DNA from: MGBC131033 sp910585655
GTDB lineage: Bacteria > Bacillota > Clostridia > Lachnospirales > Lachnospiraceae
NCBI GenBank assembly: GCA_949502025.1
Contig: CATBCG010000029.1
Span: 1-45,336 of the forward strand
Direction: 5' to 3'
DNA: 45,336 nucleotides
Shown here: positions 25,885-34,276 of the stretch, one piece after another
How positions within the stretch are numbered: position 1 is the first letter of the stretch
How the letters are laid out: each line of letters begins with the position of its first letter
Position numbers and translations under genes: made by a program
Notes under the pieces: model-generated
The model's input: only the letters and a program-made list of their open reading frames with translations
What the model was told of the DNA's origin: nothing
Databases searched by the model: none

Positions 25885-26424
25885 CTACTGCTTCTCTGCC
25901 AGAACACCTTTGTTTTTTATCATATAGTCAAGCAACGAAACAACGGTTAAGATCAAAGAAAGCCAGATAAAAATTTGCTCCAGCACACGCCAAAAAGCAA
26001 ATTCCAAGTGTAAAATCAAAAGTACGCACATGATCATCTGAGCCGTTGTTTTAAATTTCCCCCAGTAGCTTGCCGCAATTACTACGCCGTTATCCGATGC
26101 AATCAGACGAAAGCCGCTGATGATAAATTCCCGGCTGATGATTACGATAATGATCCAGGCTGGAATCAGCCCTAACCCGACAAAGCAAATCAATGCTGCG
26201 CAGACCAAAAGCTTATCTGCCAAGGGATCCATAAATTTCCCAAAATTCGTCACTAAATGGTATTTTCTGGCAAGGTATCCATCCAGGGCATCGGAAAGAG
26301 ATGCCACGATAAACACTGCCGCCGCCAGATACGTATGCCCCGGTATCGTATCGACTAACAAAAATATGACGAAAAACGGAATCATACATGCCCGGAACAA
26401 CGTAATTTTATTGGGAAGATTCAT
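25885..26424 (-). CDS. pgsA: CDP-diacylglycerol-glycerol-3-phosphate 3-phosphatidyltransferase
   Basis: It makes phosphatidylglycerol phosphate in the membrane. The 179-residue, multi-helix protein has the complete CDP-alcohol phosphotransferase motif D-A-L-D-G-Y-L-A-R followed, at the required spacing, by G-x3-D-x3-D (G-K-F-M-D-P-L-A-D). The N-terminus N-L-P-N-K-I-T-L-F-R is typical of PgsA. The start codon overlaps the end of rimO by 4 bases, so translation is coupled. Length is normal. Confidence 0.94.
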   Translation of the reverse strand: MNLPNKITLFRACMIPFFVIFLLVDTIPGHTYLAAAVFIVASLSDALDGYLARKYHLVTNFGKFMDPLADKLLVCAALICFVGLGLIPAWIIIVIISREFIISGFRLIASDNGVVIAASYWGKFKTTAQMIMCVLLILHLEFAFWRVLEQIFIWLSLILTVVSLLDYMIKNKGVLAEKQ

Positions 26425-27830
26425 AGTCTGCCGCCTCCTTCCGGTTTTGTGGTTTCTTCTATCAGCTCTCCGTATAAATCATACTCACTGGCTCCAATCA
26501 CCCGGACGACTACCGAATCACCGGACATCAGCGCACGGCGCGAGCGAACGAACAAATAGCCGTCGATTTCCGGCGCGTCCAGATAACTTCTGCCGACATA
26601 GAGATCGCCTTCCTCTTCACAAAGCCGTTCTACTTCCTCCGGAGTTCCTTCCTGCTGTTCCTCCGGTATCAGCCCTTCGATCAAAATCTGGTATTCTTCC
26701 CCTATCCGCTCCTCTGCCTGCATAGCAGTAATCTCCTGTTGAAGCGCCATAATCTTATCCCGACGCTCCTCTTTTATCTCCTCCGGCACCTGATTGCCCA
26801 GACTGGCAGCCGGCGTCCCTTCCTCTAAGGAATAAGGAAATACCCCTAAATGTTCAAATTCCATTTCATCTACAAAGTGAAACAGCTCTGCGAATTCTTC
26901 CTCGGTTTCTCCCGGAAAACCGGTAATCAAGGTAGTACGCAAGACAATATCCGGGATTTCACTCCGCAGCCGTCTGATCCGATCCGCCAGCTCTTGTTTG
27001 GTCGTTTTCCGTCCCATCCGTTTTAACACGGCATCAGAAGCATGTTGAATCGGGATATCCAGATAATGACAGACTTTTTCCTCTTCTTTTATCACCTGAA
27101 TCAGTTCGTCCGTGATTTCCTCCGGATAGCAATACAACACCCGTATCCAGGTAAGCTCCGGAATCTGGCATAGTTTACGTAACAAATCCGGCAGACACTT
27201 CTTTCCGTATAAATCCACGCCGTATAACGTCGTTTCCTGCGCTACTATCAGAAGCTCCTTGACTCCTTCTTTTGCCAGATACTCTGCCTCCTGGATCAGA
27301 CGCTCCATCGGAATACTCCGATATGGTCCTCTGACAGAAGGAATCACACAATACGTACAGTGTTTATCACACCCTTCTGCAATCTTTAGATAAGAAGAAA
27401 AGCCGATACCGGATCGCCGCCTTTTTCCCTGATTGTCCGGCAAATGCTCTAACGGTTCAAAATATCGTCCCCGGCGTCCGTTTGCCACATCTTCGACCGC
27501 CTCCGCGATATGCTCCCAGGAAGCCGTCCCTACCAAAACATCTACCTCCGGCAGCTCTTCTTCGATTTCTTTTTGATAACGCTCCGCCAGGCAGCCTGCC
27601 ACTATAATCCCCTGCAGCCTGCCGGTTTCCTTTCGTTCCGCCAGCTCCAAAATCGTCTGGATGCTTTCTTCTTTGGCATCATGGATAAAACAACACGTAT
27701 TGATCACTACAACCTCTGCTTCTTCTTCCTGGTTGGTGATCTCATGACCTTGCCGAGTCAGCAACGCCAACATAGCCTCGCTGTCGGCTAGGTTTTTGTC
27801 ACAGCCCAACGATACAAATAATACTTTCAC
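26421..27830 (-). CDS. rimO: Ribosomal protein S12 methylthiotransferase RimO
   Basis: RimO is a radical-SAM enzyme that adds a methylthio group to an aspartate of ribosomal protein S12. The 469-residue protein has the N-terminal MTTase domain with cluster cysteines in S-L-G-C-D-K-N-L, N-T-C-C-F and A-G-C-L-A-E-R-Y. The radical-SAM C-x3-C-x2-C motif (C-D-K-H-C-T-Y-C) is near residues 154-161, and a C-terminal TRAM domain ends the protein. The S-L-G-C-x-K-N-x-x-D-S-E start separates RimO from MiaB. It overlaps pgsA by 4 bases and starts 4 bases after the 153-residue gene. Confidence 0.95.
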   Translation of the reverse strand: MKVLFVSLGCDKNLADSEAMLALLTRQGHEITNQEEEAEVVVINTCCFIHDAKEESIQTILELAERKETGRLQGIIVAGCLAERYQKEIEEELPEVDVLVGTASWEHIAEAVEDVANGRRGRYFEPLEHLPDNQGKRRRSGIGFSSYLKIAEGCDKHCTYCVIPSVRGPYRSIPMERLIQEAEYLAKEGVKELLIVAQETTLYGVDLYGKKCLPDLLRKLCQIPELTWIRVLYCYPEEITDELIQVIKEEEKVCHYLDIPIQHASDAVLKRMGRKTTKQELADRIRRLRSEIPDIVLRTTLITGFPGETEEEFAELFHFVDEMEFEHLGVFPYSLEEGTPAASLGNQVPEEIKEERRDKIMALQQEITAMQAEERIGEEYQILIEGLIPEEQQEGTPEEVERLCEEEGDLYVGRSYLDAPEIDGYLFVRSRRALMSGDSVVVRVIGASEYDLYGELIEETTKPEGGGRL

Positions 27831-27834
27831 AATC

Positions 27835-28296
27835 TTAACCTCTTTTCACCCATTTGACCGGATATTTACGGACAAAGGTCTTTTTTAAGAAACGGCGGAT
27901 AACATAAACATCCCGGCGCTTTTTGAGGGAACGTAGTTGATACTCCAGGTTTTTTGCCACCTTTTTCATAGCCTTGCTGTGATCGATCAAGGCAGTGATA
28001 TTTCCGTTCTCAACGATCAGTTCAATCACCAGATCATAGTGATAACAAGCCGGAGGTTCCTCGGAAAGCGGAATAGCGTTCAGATCTCTGGCGGCTACCA
28101 GACCGCCGCTGTAGAGGCAGTCCTCATACTGGCAGGAACCGTCTGCCTGACGGCTTTCCCATCTTAGTTTCCGATCCTCGATTACATAACAGCCATTCGC
28201 CTCTGCTTCCTCGGACTCCTCTTTTGGCGATGGGTTTTCTACTGCTAATATCTGATACTCCTGATTTCGTACCCAAATGGTTTCCTCTTGCTTCAT
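27835..28296 (-). CDS. Conserved-looking hypothetical protein (153 residues)
   Basis: I do not recognise this family. The protein is soluble. Its first half is acidic (many Glu, with K-E-E-S-E-E-A-E-A near residues 25-33), and the last 40 or so residues are strongly basic, with repeated K-K, R-R and K-R and an end V-K-W-V-K-R-G. The middle contains four Cys (C-Q-Y-E-D-C and two more), which are not in an obvious metal-binding spacing. It lies 17 bases after the hydratase gene and 4 bases before rimO, so it is inside the operon and almost certainly translated. A basic tail next to a ribosome-modification gene might hint at RNA or ribosome contact, but that is speculation. Confidence 0.75.
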   Translation of the reverse strand: MKQEETIWVRNQEYQILAVENPSPKEESEEAEANGCYVIEDRKLRWESRQADGSCQYEDCLYSGGLVAARDLNAIPLSEEPPACYHYDLVIELIVENGNITALIDHSKAMKKVAKNLEYQLRSLKKRRDVYVIRRFLKKTFVRKYPVKWVKRG

Positions 28297-28313
28297 CGCT
28301 GCTCCCTCTTATC

Positions 28314-30575
28314 TTACTTTCTGCGGTTATAATTGATAAGACATCCCTTTTGAATGATAGTACGCTCCTCTTCGGTCATCTCGCCTAGCCCTAAAAGGAT
28401 TGTATAAGCTTCTCCCTCTGCCGGGATTACCAAAGCTTCTAGCTCCTGCTTTCCCTCTGCTACCGTACTGCAAACGCCACGTACAAACAAATAATCGCCT
28501 TTATGGAACGGAATCTCCTCTTTATAGAGGAACGGCAACATTCCCCAGTTGATGAGGTTGGAACGATAACGCTTGGTCGCATATTCCATAGCAATATTTG
28601 CCAGCCCGCCTAATACCCGCTGACAGCTAGCCGCCTGTTCTCTGGCAGAACCATCCCCTGGTTTTACGGCATAAATGGCGCTGCCAATCTCGGTTTCCTC
28701 TGGTGTTACCTCTGGATAGACTTTTTTGATTTTATCAAATACTTCCTGATACACCGTTCCTTGGATAGAAACTCCTGCTTTCCGCTTTTCTTCCTGTGTC
28801 CGAACCGCTTTGGCTTCTCCTACGTATGCCGGATCTTTTCTGGAAAGCGTAAATTCTGCCAGTCCTAACGGATTAGAACGATACGAAGAGGTTTCTCCCG
28901 ATGGAATCAGTTCGTCCGTCGTCGTCACCGGATCGTGGATTTCCGAAACAACTTTTAATAAAATATCCTCCGTCAGCTCTCCTAATTCCGGCCACGGTAC
29001 AATATTCGGACCAAATTTTACCGGAACAGAAGGGTCTGCTTTTCCTACGCCATTGTATACCCGATTAGCATAAATACTGCTGTCAAACCGATAAGCCGGC
29101 GTATGGTAAACAACATCCAGTTCCGTCGCCGCCGTCAAATATCCCTGATTTGCTGCCGTCGCCGCAATCGACCTGGCATCCATCAAAGCTACGGAAGCAA
29201 TTTGCCCGTTGGTCAGCTTGCTTCCTTCCCGGTTCGGAAAATTTCTGGTCGAATGGCGGATGCTAAGACCGTTGTTGGCTGGCACGTCTCCCGCCCCAAA
29301 ACATGGTCCGCAAAAAGCAGTCCGTATCGTCGCTCCCGTTGCCATCAGATCTGCGATCCTTCCATTCCGTACCAGTTCCAAATAGATCGGCTGGCTCGCC
29401 GGATACACGCTAAGAGAGAACTCGTCCGCTCCAATCGAATGACCCCGTAAAATATCCGCCGCCGCGCAGAGATTTTCATATCCGCCGCCTCCACATCCGG
29501 CGATGACCCCTTGTTCCACGTATAGTTTTCCGTTTTTGATTTTATCGGTCAAACAATACGGCACTTTCCCTTCCAGGCTGATTTCCGCCTTTTTTTCTAC
29601 CTCACGTAAAATATCTCCCGGATTAGCCTGAAGTTCGGCAATTGTATAAACATTGCTTGGATGGAATGGCATTGCGATCATCGGTTCTACTTTCGACAAA
29701 TCTACCGTGACACAGCCGTCATAATAAGCGCCGTCCGCCGGATGCAGCTCTTTAAACTCCTCGCTTCTTTCATGGATTTGATAAAACTTTCGTACCGCCT
29801 CATCCGTTTCCCAAATCGAAGATAAACAGGTCGTCTCGGTGGTCATTACATCAATCCCAATCCGGTAATCCACACTGAGGTTCCCGATGCCTTCTCCGAC
29901 AAACTCCATGATTTTATTGTTGACATATCCCTTTTCAAACACTGCTCCGATGATGGCTAATGCTACGTCCTGAGGGCCCACGCCAGGATGCGGCTTTCCG
30001 GTCAGATGGACGGCAATCACTTCCGGGCAATTGATATCATAAGTCTGTCCCAAAAGCTGCTTGACCAATTCCGGTCCGCCCTCTCCTACCGCCATGGTTC
30101 CTAACGCGCCGTAGCGTGTATGGCTGTCCGATCCCAATACCATTTTTCCGCAGCCAGCCAGCATTTCCCTGGCAAACTGGTGAATCACGGCAAGATGAGG
30201 CGGTACATACATGCCGCCGAATTTTTTCGCACATGAAAGCCCGAATACATGGTCGTCTTCGTTGATCGTTCCGCCTACCGCGCAGAGACTATTGTGACAG
30301 TTGGTCAGCGCATAGGGCATCGGGAATTCTGTAAGTCCGGAAGCCATCGCAGTTTGAATAATTCCTACAAACGTAATATCATGTGAAGTAAGGCTGTCAA
30401 AACGAATTTTTAATTTTTCCATCTCCCCAGAGCGGTTATGCGTCTCTAAAATTTGATGCGCCATCGTCTTTGCGGCACCCTTTTCTTTTGCCTCCTTTGC
30501 TCCGGCGGTAAGTTCTTTGACATAGCCCTCTTTTCCCCGGACTGCATATACCCCTGTTTCTGATAATCGTACCAT
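28314..30575 (-). CDS. Aconitase-superfamily hydratase (YbhJ-like)
   Basis: This 753-residue protein belongs to the aconitase superfamily of iron-sulfur dehydratases. Three cluster-type cysteine regions are visible: T-N-C-H-N near residue 92, G-C-G-G-G-G near 360, and F-C-G-P-C-F-G-A-G near 423. Those are followed by the substrate-arginine segment S-T-R-N-F-x-N-R-E-G-S-K. The C-terminal swivel domain has N-L-I-N-W-G-M-L-P-F. It differs from standard aconitase and resembles the group of E. coli YbhJ, whose substrate is not settled. The start is supported by GAGGAGG 9 bases upstream and by a promoter at 30617-30645. It heads the probable hydratase-153aa-rimO-pgsA-cinA operon and is divergent from pyrB. 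Confidence 0.82.
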   Translation of the reverse strand: MVRLSETGVYAVRGKEGYVKELTAGAKEAKEKGAAKTMAHQILETHNRSGEMEKLKIRFDSLTSHDITFVGIIQTAMASGLTEFPMPYALTNCHNSLCAVGGTINEDDHVFGLSCAKKFGGMYVPPHLAVIHQFAREMLAGCGKMVLGSDSHTRYGALGTMAVGEGGPELVKQLLGQTYDINCPEVIAVHLTGKPHPGVGPQDVALAIIGAVFEKGYVNNKIMEFVGEGIGNLSVDYRIGIDVMTTETTCLSSIWETDEAVRKFYQIHERSEEFKELHPADGAYYDGCVTVDLSKVEPMIAMPFHPSNVYTIAELQANPGDILREVEKKAEISLEGKVPYCLTDKIKNGKLYVEQGVIAGCGGGGYENLCAAADILRGHSIGADEFSLSVYPASQPIYLELVRNGRIADLMATGATIRTAFCGPCFGAGDVPANNGLSIRHSTRNFPNREGSKLTNGQIASVALMDARSIAATAANQGYLTAATELDVVYHTPAYRFDSSIYANRVYNGVGKADPSVPVKFGPNIVPWPELGELTEDILLKVVSEIHDPVTTTDELIPSGETSSYRSNPLGLAEFTLSRKDPAYVGEAKAVRTQEEKRKAGVSIQGTVYQEVFDKIKKVYPEVTPEETEIGSAIYAVKPGDGSAREQAASCQRVLGGLANIAMEYATKRYRSNLINWGMLPFLYKEEIPFHKGDYLFVRGVCSTVAEGKQELEALVIPAEGEAYTILLGLGEMTEEERTIIQKGCLINYNRRK

Positions 30576-30616
30576 TTAAGAATCCTCCTCATCTATGATT
30601 CACTAGCGTTTTTTCT

Positions 30617-30645
30617 ATGATACACGATTCTTACAAGCTTTTCAA
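30617..30645 (-). promoter_or_regulatory. Predicted sigma-A promoter of the hydratase-rimO-pgsA-cinA unit
   Basis: On the minus strand TTGAAA (30645-30640) and TATCAT (30622-30617) are 17 bases apart, about 42 bases before the ATG. Confidence 0.7.
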
Positions 30646-30664
30646 GCTGAAAAAACTTTTCTGC

Positions 30665-30693
30665 TTGACAAGCCTGCCGTTCTGTATTAAAGT
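30665..30693 (+). promoter_or_regulatory. Predicted sigma-A promoter of pyrB, with overlapping inverted repeat
   Basis: TTGACA (30665-30670) is followed at 17 bases by TAAAGT (30688-30693). CCTGCC (30673-30678) and GGCAGG (30695-30700) form a 6-base inverted repeat that brackets the -10 region and could be an operator or chance. No PyrR-type attenuator was recognised in the short leader. Confidence 0.6.
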
Positions 30694-30738
30694 AGGCAGG
30701 AATACAAGATAAAAGTCAATGACGAGGGAGGATTATTT

Positions 30739-31671
30739 ATGAAGCATTTACTTAGTCCACTCGACCTGTCCGTCGAGGAAACTGGACAGATTTTGTCTCT
30801 GGCAGAAAAGATTATCGCCTTTCCGGATCGTTTCCGTTCTGTCTGCCAGGGCAAAAAATTAGCGACCTTATTTTATGAACCGAGTACACGAACCCGCTTG
30901 AGTTTTGAAGCTGCGATGCTGAACCTGGGAGGAAGTATACTCGGTTTTTCTTCGGCTGATTCCAGCTCTGCCGCCAAAGGAGAAAGCGTGGCAGATACCA
31001 TCCGTGTCATCTCTTCCTACGCCGATATCTGCGCGATGCGCCATCCCAAAGAGGGAGCGCCTATGGTAGCAGCCCAGTATGCTTCTATTCCGGTGATCAA
31101 TGCCGGAGACGGCGGACATAACCATCCGACACAAACTCTGACCGATCTTTTAACCATACAAAATCTGAAAGGGCGTTTGGGGCATTTAACCATCGGTCTG
31201 TGCGGCGATTTAAAATTTGGTCGCACGGTTCATTCTCTGATTCATGCTCTGGTACGGTATGAAGGAATCCATTTTATTATGATTTCTCCGGAAGAGCTTC
31301 GGCTTCCTTCCTATATCAAAAAGGAAGTCCTCGATCCGGCAGGCGCTCCTTATCAAGAGGTAACGTCTTTAGAGGACGCGATGCCAAAGCTGGACGTGTT
31401 ATATATGACCAGAGTACAAAAGGAACGTTTTTTTAATGAAGAAGACTATATCAGGTTAAAAGATACTTACATTTTAGATAAACAAAAGCTAACCGGAGCC
31501 AAAGACAATATGCTGATTCTCCACCCTCTGCCTCGTGTCAACGAAATCGCCTCCGAGGTAGACGACGATCCGCGCGCCGTTTATTTTAAACAGGCGGAAT
31601 ACGGTGTTTATGTTCGTATGGCTTTGATTATGACGCTTTTAGGGCTGTCGGTACAGGAACCGGAGTCTTGA
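30739..31671 (+). CDS. pyrB: Aspartate carbamoyltransferase, catalytic subunit
   Basis: It joins carbamoyl phosphate and aspartate in the first committed step of pyrimidine synthesis. The 310-residue protein has the carbamoyl-phosphate motif S-T-R-T-R (49-53), H-P-T-Q near 133, and the C-terminal H-P-L-P-R-V-N-E-I (about 261-269), all diagnostic. GGGAGG lies 7 bases before the ATG. The regulatory subunit gene pyrI follows 41 bases downstream, so the enzyme is probably the allosteric PyrB6-PyrI6 type, like the E. coli holoenzyme and unlike Bacillus PyrB, which has no PyrI. Confidence 0.97.
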   Translation: MKHLLSPLDLSVEETGQILSLAEKIIAFPDRFRSVCQGKKLATLFYEPSTRTRLSFEAAMLNLGGSILGFSSADSSSAAKGESVADTIRVISSYADICAMRHPKEGAPMVAAQYASIPVINAGDGGHNHPTQTLTDLLTIQNLKGRLGHLTIGLCGDLKFGRTVHSLIHALVRYEGIHFIMISPEELRLPSYIKKEVLDPAGAPYQEVTSLEDAMPKLDVLYMTRVQKERFFNEEDYIRLKDTYILDKQKLTGAKDNMLILHPLPRVNEIASEVDDDPRAVYFKQAEYGVYVRMALIMTLLGLSVQEPES

Positions 31672-31712
31672 GTTGCCTTATATAAAACCTTGCGTATAGA
31701 AAGGAGTCCATT

Positions 31713-32141
31713 ATGTTAAATATCAGTGGTTTAAATTCCGGCGTGGTGATAGACCACATCAAAGCCGGACGTGGAATGGATATTTATTCTTATCTGGAAC
31801 TGGATAAATACGACAATTCCGTTGCAATTATCAAAAATGCCAAAAGCAGCAAAATGGGCAAAAAGGACATTATCAAAATAGAAGGAATCCCGGATTTTAT
31901 TGACTTAAATCTGGTTTCCGTTATCTGCGACAGTGTGACGATCAATATCATCCGCGGCGGTGTGATCATTGAAAAAAAGGAACCTTCCCTGCCGGAACAG
32001 GTAACGGGAATTTTCCGCTGCAAAAATCCAAGATGTATTACCTCTGTAGAACAAGATCTGCCGCATAGCTTCCGCCTGACAAATCCACACAGCAAAACCT
32101 ATCGTTGTATTTACTGCGAGCAGGAGTGGTCCAGAAAATAA
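31713..32141 (+). CDS. pyrI: Aspartate carbamoyltransferase, regulatory subunit
   Basis: PyrI binds nucleotide effectors and zinc and holds catalytic trimers together. The 142-residue protein begins with the allosteric domain (M-L-N-I-S-G-L-N-S-G-V-V-I-D-H-I) and ends with the zinc domain: C103, C108, C132 and C135 in the C-x4-C and C-x2-C arrangement. AAAGGAG precedes the ATG. It is slightly shorter than the 153-residue E. coli protein. All four zinc ligands are present, so it should be functional. Confidence 0.95.
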   Translation: MLNISGLNSGVVIDHIKAGRGMDIYSYLELDKYDNSVAIIKNAKSSKMGKKDIIKIEGIPDFIDLNLVSVICDSVTINIIRGGVIIEKKEPSLPEQVTGIFRCKNPRCITSVEQDLPHSFRLTNPHSKTYRCIYCEQEWSRK

Positions 32142-32155
32142 ATTGTATTTTGAGG

Positions 32156-32184
32156 TTGATTTTAGAAAAGATTTTATGTATAAT
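32156..32184 (+). promoter_or_regulatory. Predicted sigma-A promoter of pckA
   Basis: TTGATT (32156-32161) and a perfect TATAAT (32179-32184) are separated by 17 bases, about 105 bases ahead of the pckA start. The leader holds the upstream ORF at 32206-32307. Confidence 0.75.
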
Positions 32185-32205
32185 ATAAACTCGGAGGAAG
32201 TTGGT

Positions 32206-32307
32206 ATGTTCCGCTTCCAAATTGTGAACGGAATTTCGTATCACGCCGCGTTCCAGCAAAATTTTAGAGAAAAGAGGTCAAAAGCAAAATGGGAAAAATT
32301 GATTTAA
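32206..32307 (+). CDS. Upstream ORF (33 codons) overlapping the pckA start
   Basis: A reading frame of 33 codons starts at ATG 32206 and ends at a TAA (32305-32307) six codons inside pckA, in the +1 frame. A strong CGGAGG site lies 7-8 bases before its ATG, better placed than the AGAGG about 10 bases before the pckA ATG. The predicted peptide is basic and begins M-F-R-F-Q-I-V-N-G. Because its stop lies beyond the pckA start, a terminating ribosome could restart at pckA, coupling the two. I do not know a homolog. It might be a regulatory leader peptide rather than a product with its own function. Confidence 0.5.
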   Translation: MFRFQIVNGISYHAAFQQNFREKRSKAKWEKLI

Positions 32308-33893
32308 CCAAGTACGGCATCACCGGCACGACAGAAATTGTGTACAACCCTTCTTATGAGCAGCTTTTTGAGGAAGAGACCAGAGCTGATCTGGAAGGCT
32401 ACGAAAAGGGACAGGTCAGCGAACTGGGTGCTGTCAACGTTATGACTGGTATCTACACAGGCCGTTCTCCAAAAGACAAATTTATCGTTATGGATGAAAA
32501 TTCCAAAGATACCGTATGGTGGACTTCCGACGAATATAAAAACGACAACCATCCGGCTTCCGAAGAGACCTGGAAAGTTGTAAAGGATATCGCCATCAAG
32601 GAATTATCGAATAAGAGACTGTTCGTTGTAGACTCCTACTGCGGTACAAATGAAGATACTCGTATGGGTATCCGCTTTATTATGGAAGTTGCTTGGCAGG
32701 CTCATTTTGTAAAAAATATGTTCATCCGTCCTACCGAGGCTGAGTTAGAAAACTTCGAGCCGGATTTTATTGTATACAATGCTTCCAAAGCAAAAGTAGA
32801 CAACTATCAGGAGCTTGGATTAAATTCTGAAACAGCCGCTATGTTTAACATTACCAGCCGCGAACAGGTTATCGTCAATACTTGGTACGGAGGCGAAATG
32901 AAAAAGGGTATGTTCTCTATGATGAACTACTACCTGCCGTTAAAGGGTATCGCTTCTATGCACTGCTCTGCGAATACCGATATGAACGGTGAAAATACCG
33001 CTATCTTCTTCGGGCTGTCCGGTACCGGTAAGACGACTCTTTCCACCGATCCAAAGCGTCTTTTGATTGGCGACGATGAACATGGCTGGGATGATAACGG
33101 CGTCTTCAACTTTGAGGGCGGCTGCTATGCAAAGGTTATCAACCTGGACAAAGAATCTGAGCCGGATATCTATAACGCTATCAAGCGTAATGCTTTGTTG
33201 GAAAACGTTACCTTAGATGACAATGGTAAGATTGACTTTGACGACAAGAGTGTTACGGAAAATACTCGTGTTTCCTATCCAATCGACCATATCGAAAAGA
33301 TCGTTCGTCCAGTATCTGCTGCACCGGCAGCCAAGAACGTTATTTTCCTTTCTGCTGATGCGTTCGGCGTACTGCCTCCGGTATCTGTACTGACACCAGA
33401 GCAGACACAGTACTATTTCCTTTCTGGCTTTACCGCTAAGTTAGCTGGTACGGAGCGCGGAATTACCGAGCCGACCCCAACTTTCTCTGCTTGCTTCGGA
33501 CAGGCATTCTTAGAACTGCATCCGACCAAATATGCAGAAGAACTGGTAAAGAGAATGGAAAAGAGCGGCGCAAAGGCTTACTTAGTAAACACCGGCTGGA
33601 ATGGCTCCGGCAAGCGTATCTCCATTAAGGATACCCGCGGTATCATCGACGCTATCTTAAACGGAGATATCTTAAACGCACCGACCAAGAAGATTCCGTT
33701 CTTCAACTTCGAGGTTCCGACCGAACTGCCAGGCGTTGATCCAAAGATCTTAGATCCACGCGATACTTATGCTAATGCTTCTGAATGGGAAGAAAAGGCA
33801 AAGGATCTGGCACAGAGATTTATTAAGAACTTTGCAAAATACGAAGGCAACGATGCTGGAAAGGCTTTGGTTCCGGCTGGACCTCAGTTATAA
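32289..33893 (+). CDS. pckA: Phosphoenolpyruvate carboxykinase (ATP)
   Basis: The enzyme interconverts oxaloacetate plus ATP with phosphoenolpyruvate, CO2 and ADP. In gut fermenters it often runs in the carboxylating direction. The 534-residue protein contains the P-loop G-L-S-G-T-G-K-T-T (242-250), the metal-binding D-D-E-H-G-W-D region near 268, R-S-P-K-D-K near 59-64, and the late G-S-G-K-R segment. The start M-G-K-I-D-L-T-K-Y-G matches the family. Codon choice is more biased than in neighbours (many GGT, GTT, AAG), suggesting high expression. It has its own promoter and a strong terminator at 33909-33942. Confidence 0.97.
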   Translation: MGKIDLTKYGITGTTEIVYNPSYEQLFEEETRADLEGYEKGQVSELGAVNVMTGIYTGRSPKDKFIVMDENSKDTVWWTSDEYKNDNHPASEETWKVVKDIAIKELSNKRLFVVDSYCGTNEDTRMGIRFIMEVAWQAHFVKNMFIRPTEAELENFEPDFIVYNASKAKVDNYQELGLNSETAAMFNITSREQVIVNTWYGGEMKKGMFSMMNYYLPLKGIASMHCSANTDMNGENTAIFFGLSGTGKTTLSTDPKRLLIGDDEHGWDDNGVFNFEGGCYAKVINLDKESEPDIYNAIKRNALLENVTLDDNGKIDFDDKSVTENTRVSYPIDHIEKIVRPVSAAPAAKNVIFLSADAFGVLPPVSVLTPEQTQYYFLSGFTAKLAGTERGITEPTPTFSACFGQAFLELHPTKYAEELVKRMEKSGAKAYLVNTGWNGSGKRISIKDTRGIIDAILNGDILNAPTKKIPFFNFEVPTELPGVDPKILDPRDTYANASEWEEKAKDLAQRFIKNFAKYEGNDAGKALVPAGPQL

Positions 33894-33908
33894 GATTTTT
33901 AAATTTTG

Positions 33909-33942
33909 GAAGCCCGGCAGGATATTTGCCGGGCTTCTTTTA
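33909..33942 (+). terminator. Terminator of pckA
   Basis: GAAGCCCGGCA and TGCCGGGCTTC form a perfect 11-pair stem with a 6-base loop, followed by a T-rich tail. On the minus strand the T run is weaker, so it may also partly stop cas2 readthrough. Confidence 0.92.
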
Positions 33943-33976
33943 TATCATCGGAAAGTTCTCCATACGGGCTTCTTTT

Positions 33977-34267
33977 TCATATCATCAAAATACCCTCTGG
34001 TTCATAAGTCTGCTTTGCTCCAAAATGTTCCACCTTTGTTTGATAGTGATTTCCCAAATAATAAAACCGTAAGCTGTCTTTTTCCTCATCCATAAGAGTA
34101 CATAGCTCATGTTTTAGCAACGTACACTGCGCTGCGTCAACCAAACACTCAAACACCGAGTTCTGCACTCTCTGCCCATAATTCACACATTTTTTCGCTA
34201 TCTGCCTCAAACGCTTCCGCCCGGCAGCGTCCTCTGTATTTACATCATAGGTAATTAACACCAGCAT
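33977..34267 (-). CDS. cas2: CRISPR-associated endonuclease Cas2 (type I-C)
   Basis: Cas2 is the dimeric core of the Cas1-Cas2 integrase that inserts new spacers. The 96-residue protein starts M-L-V-L-I-T-Y-D-V-N-T, with the conserved Asp (D8) at the end of the first strand, and has the R-x-Q-N-S-V-F-E segment near 38-45, typical of the I-C clade. It follows cas1 by 9 bases, so the two are cotranscribed. It is the last gene of the CRISPR locus and converges on pckA. Confidence 0.95.
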   Translation of the reverse strand: MLVLITYDVNTEDAAGRKRLRQIAKKCVNYGQRVQNSVFECLVDAAQCTLLKHELCTLMDEEKDSLRFYYLGNHYQTKVEHFGAKQTYEPEGILMI

Positions 34268-34276
34268 AAAAACACC

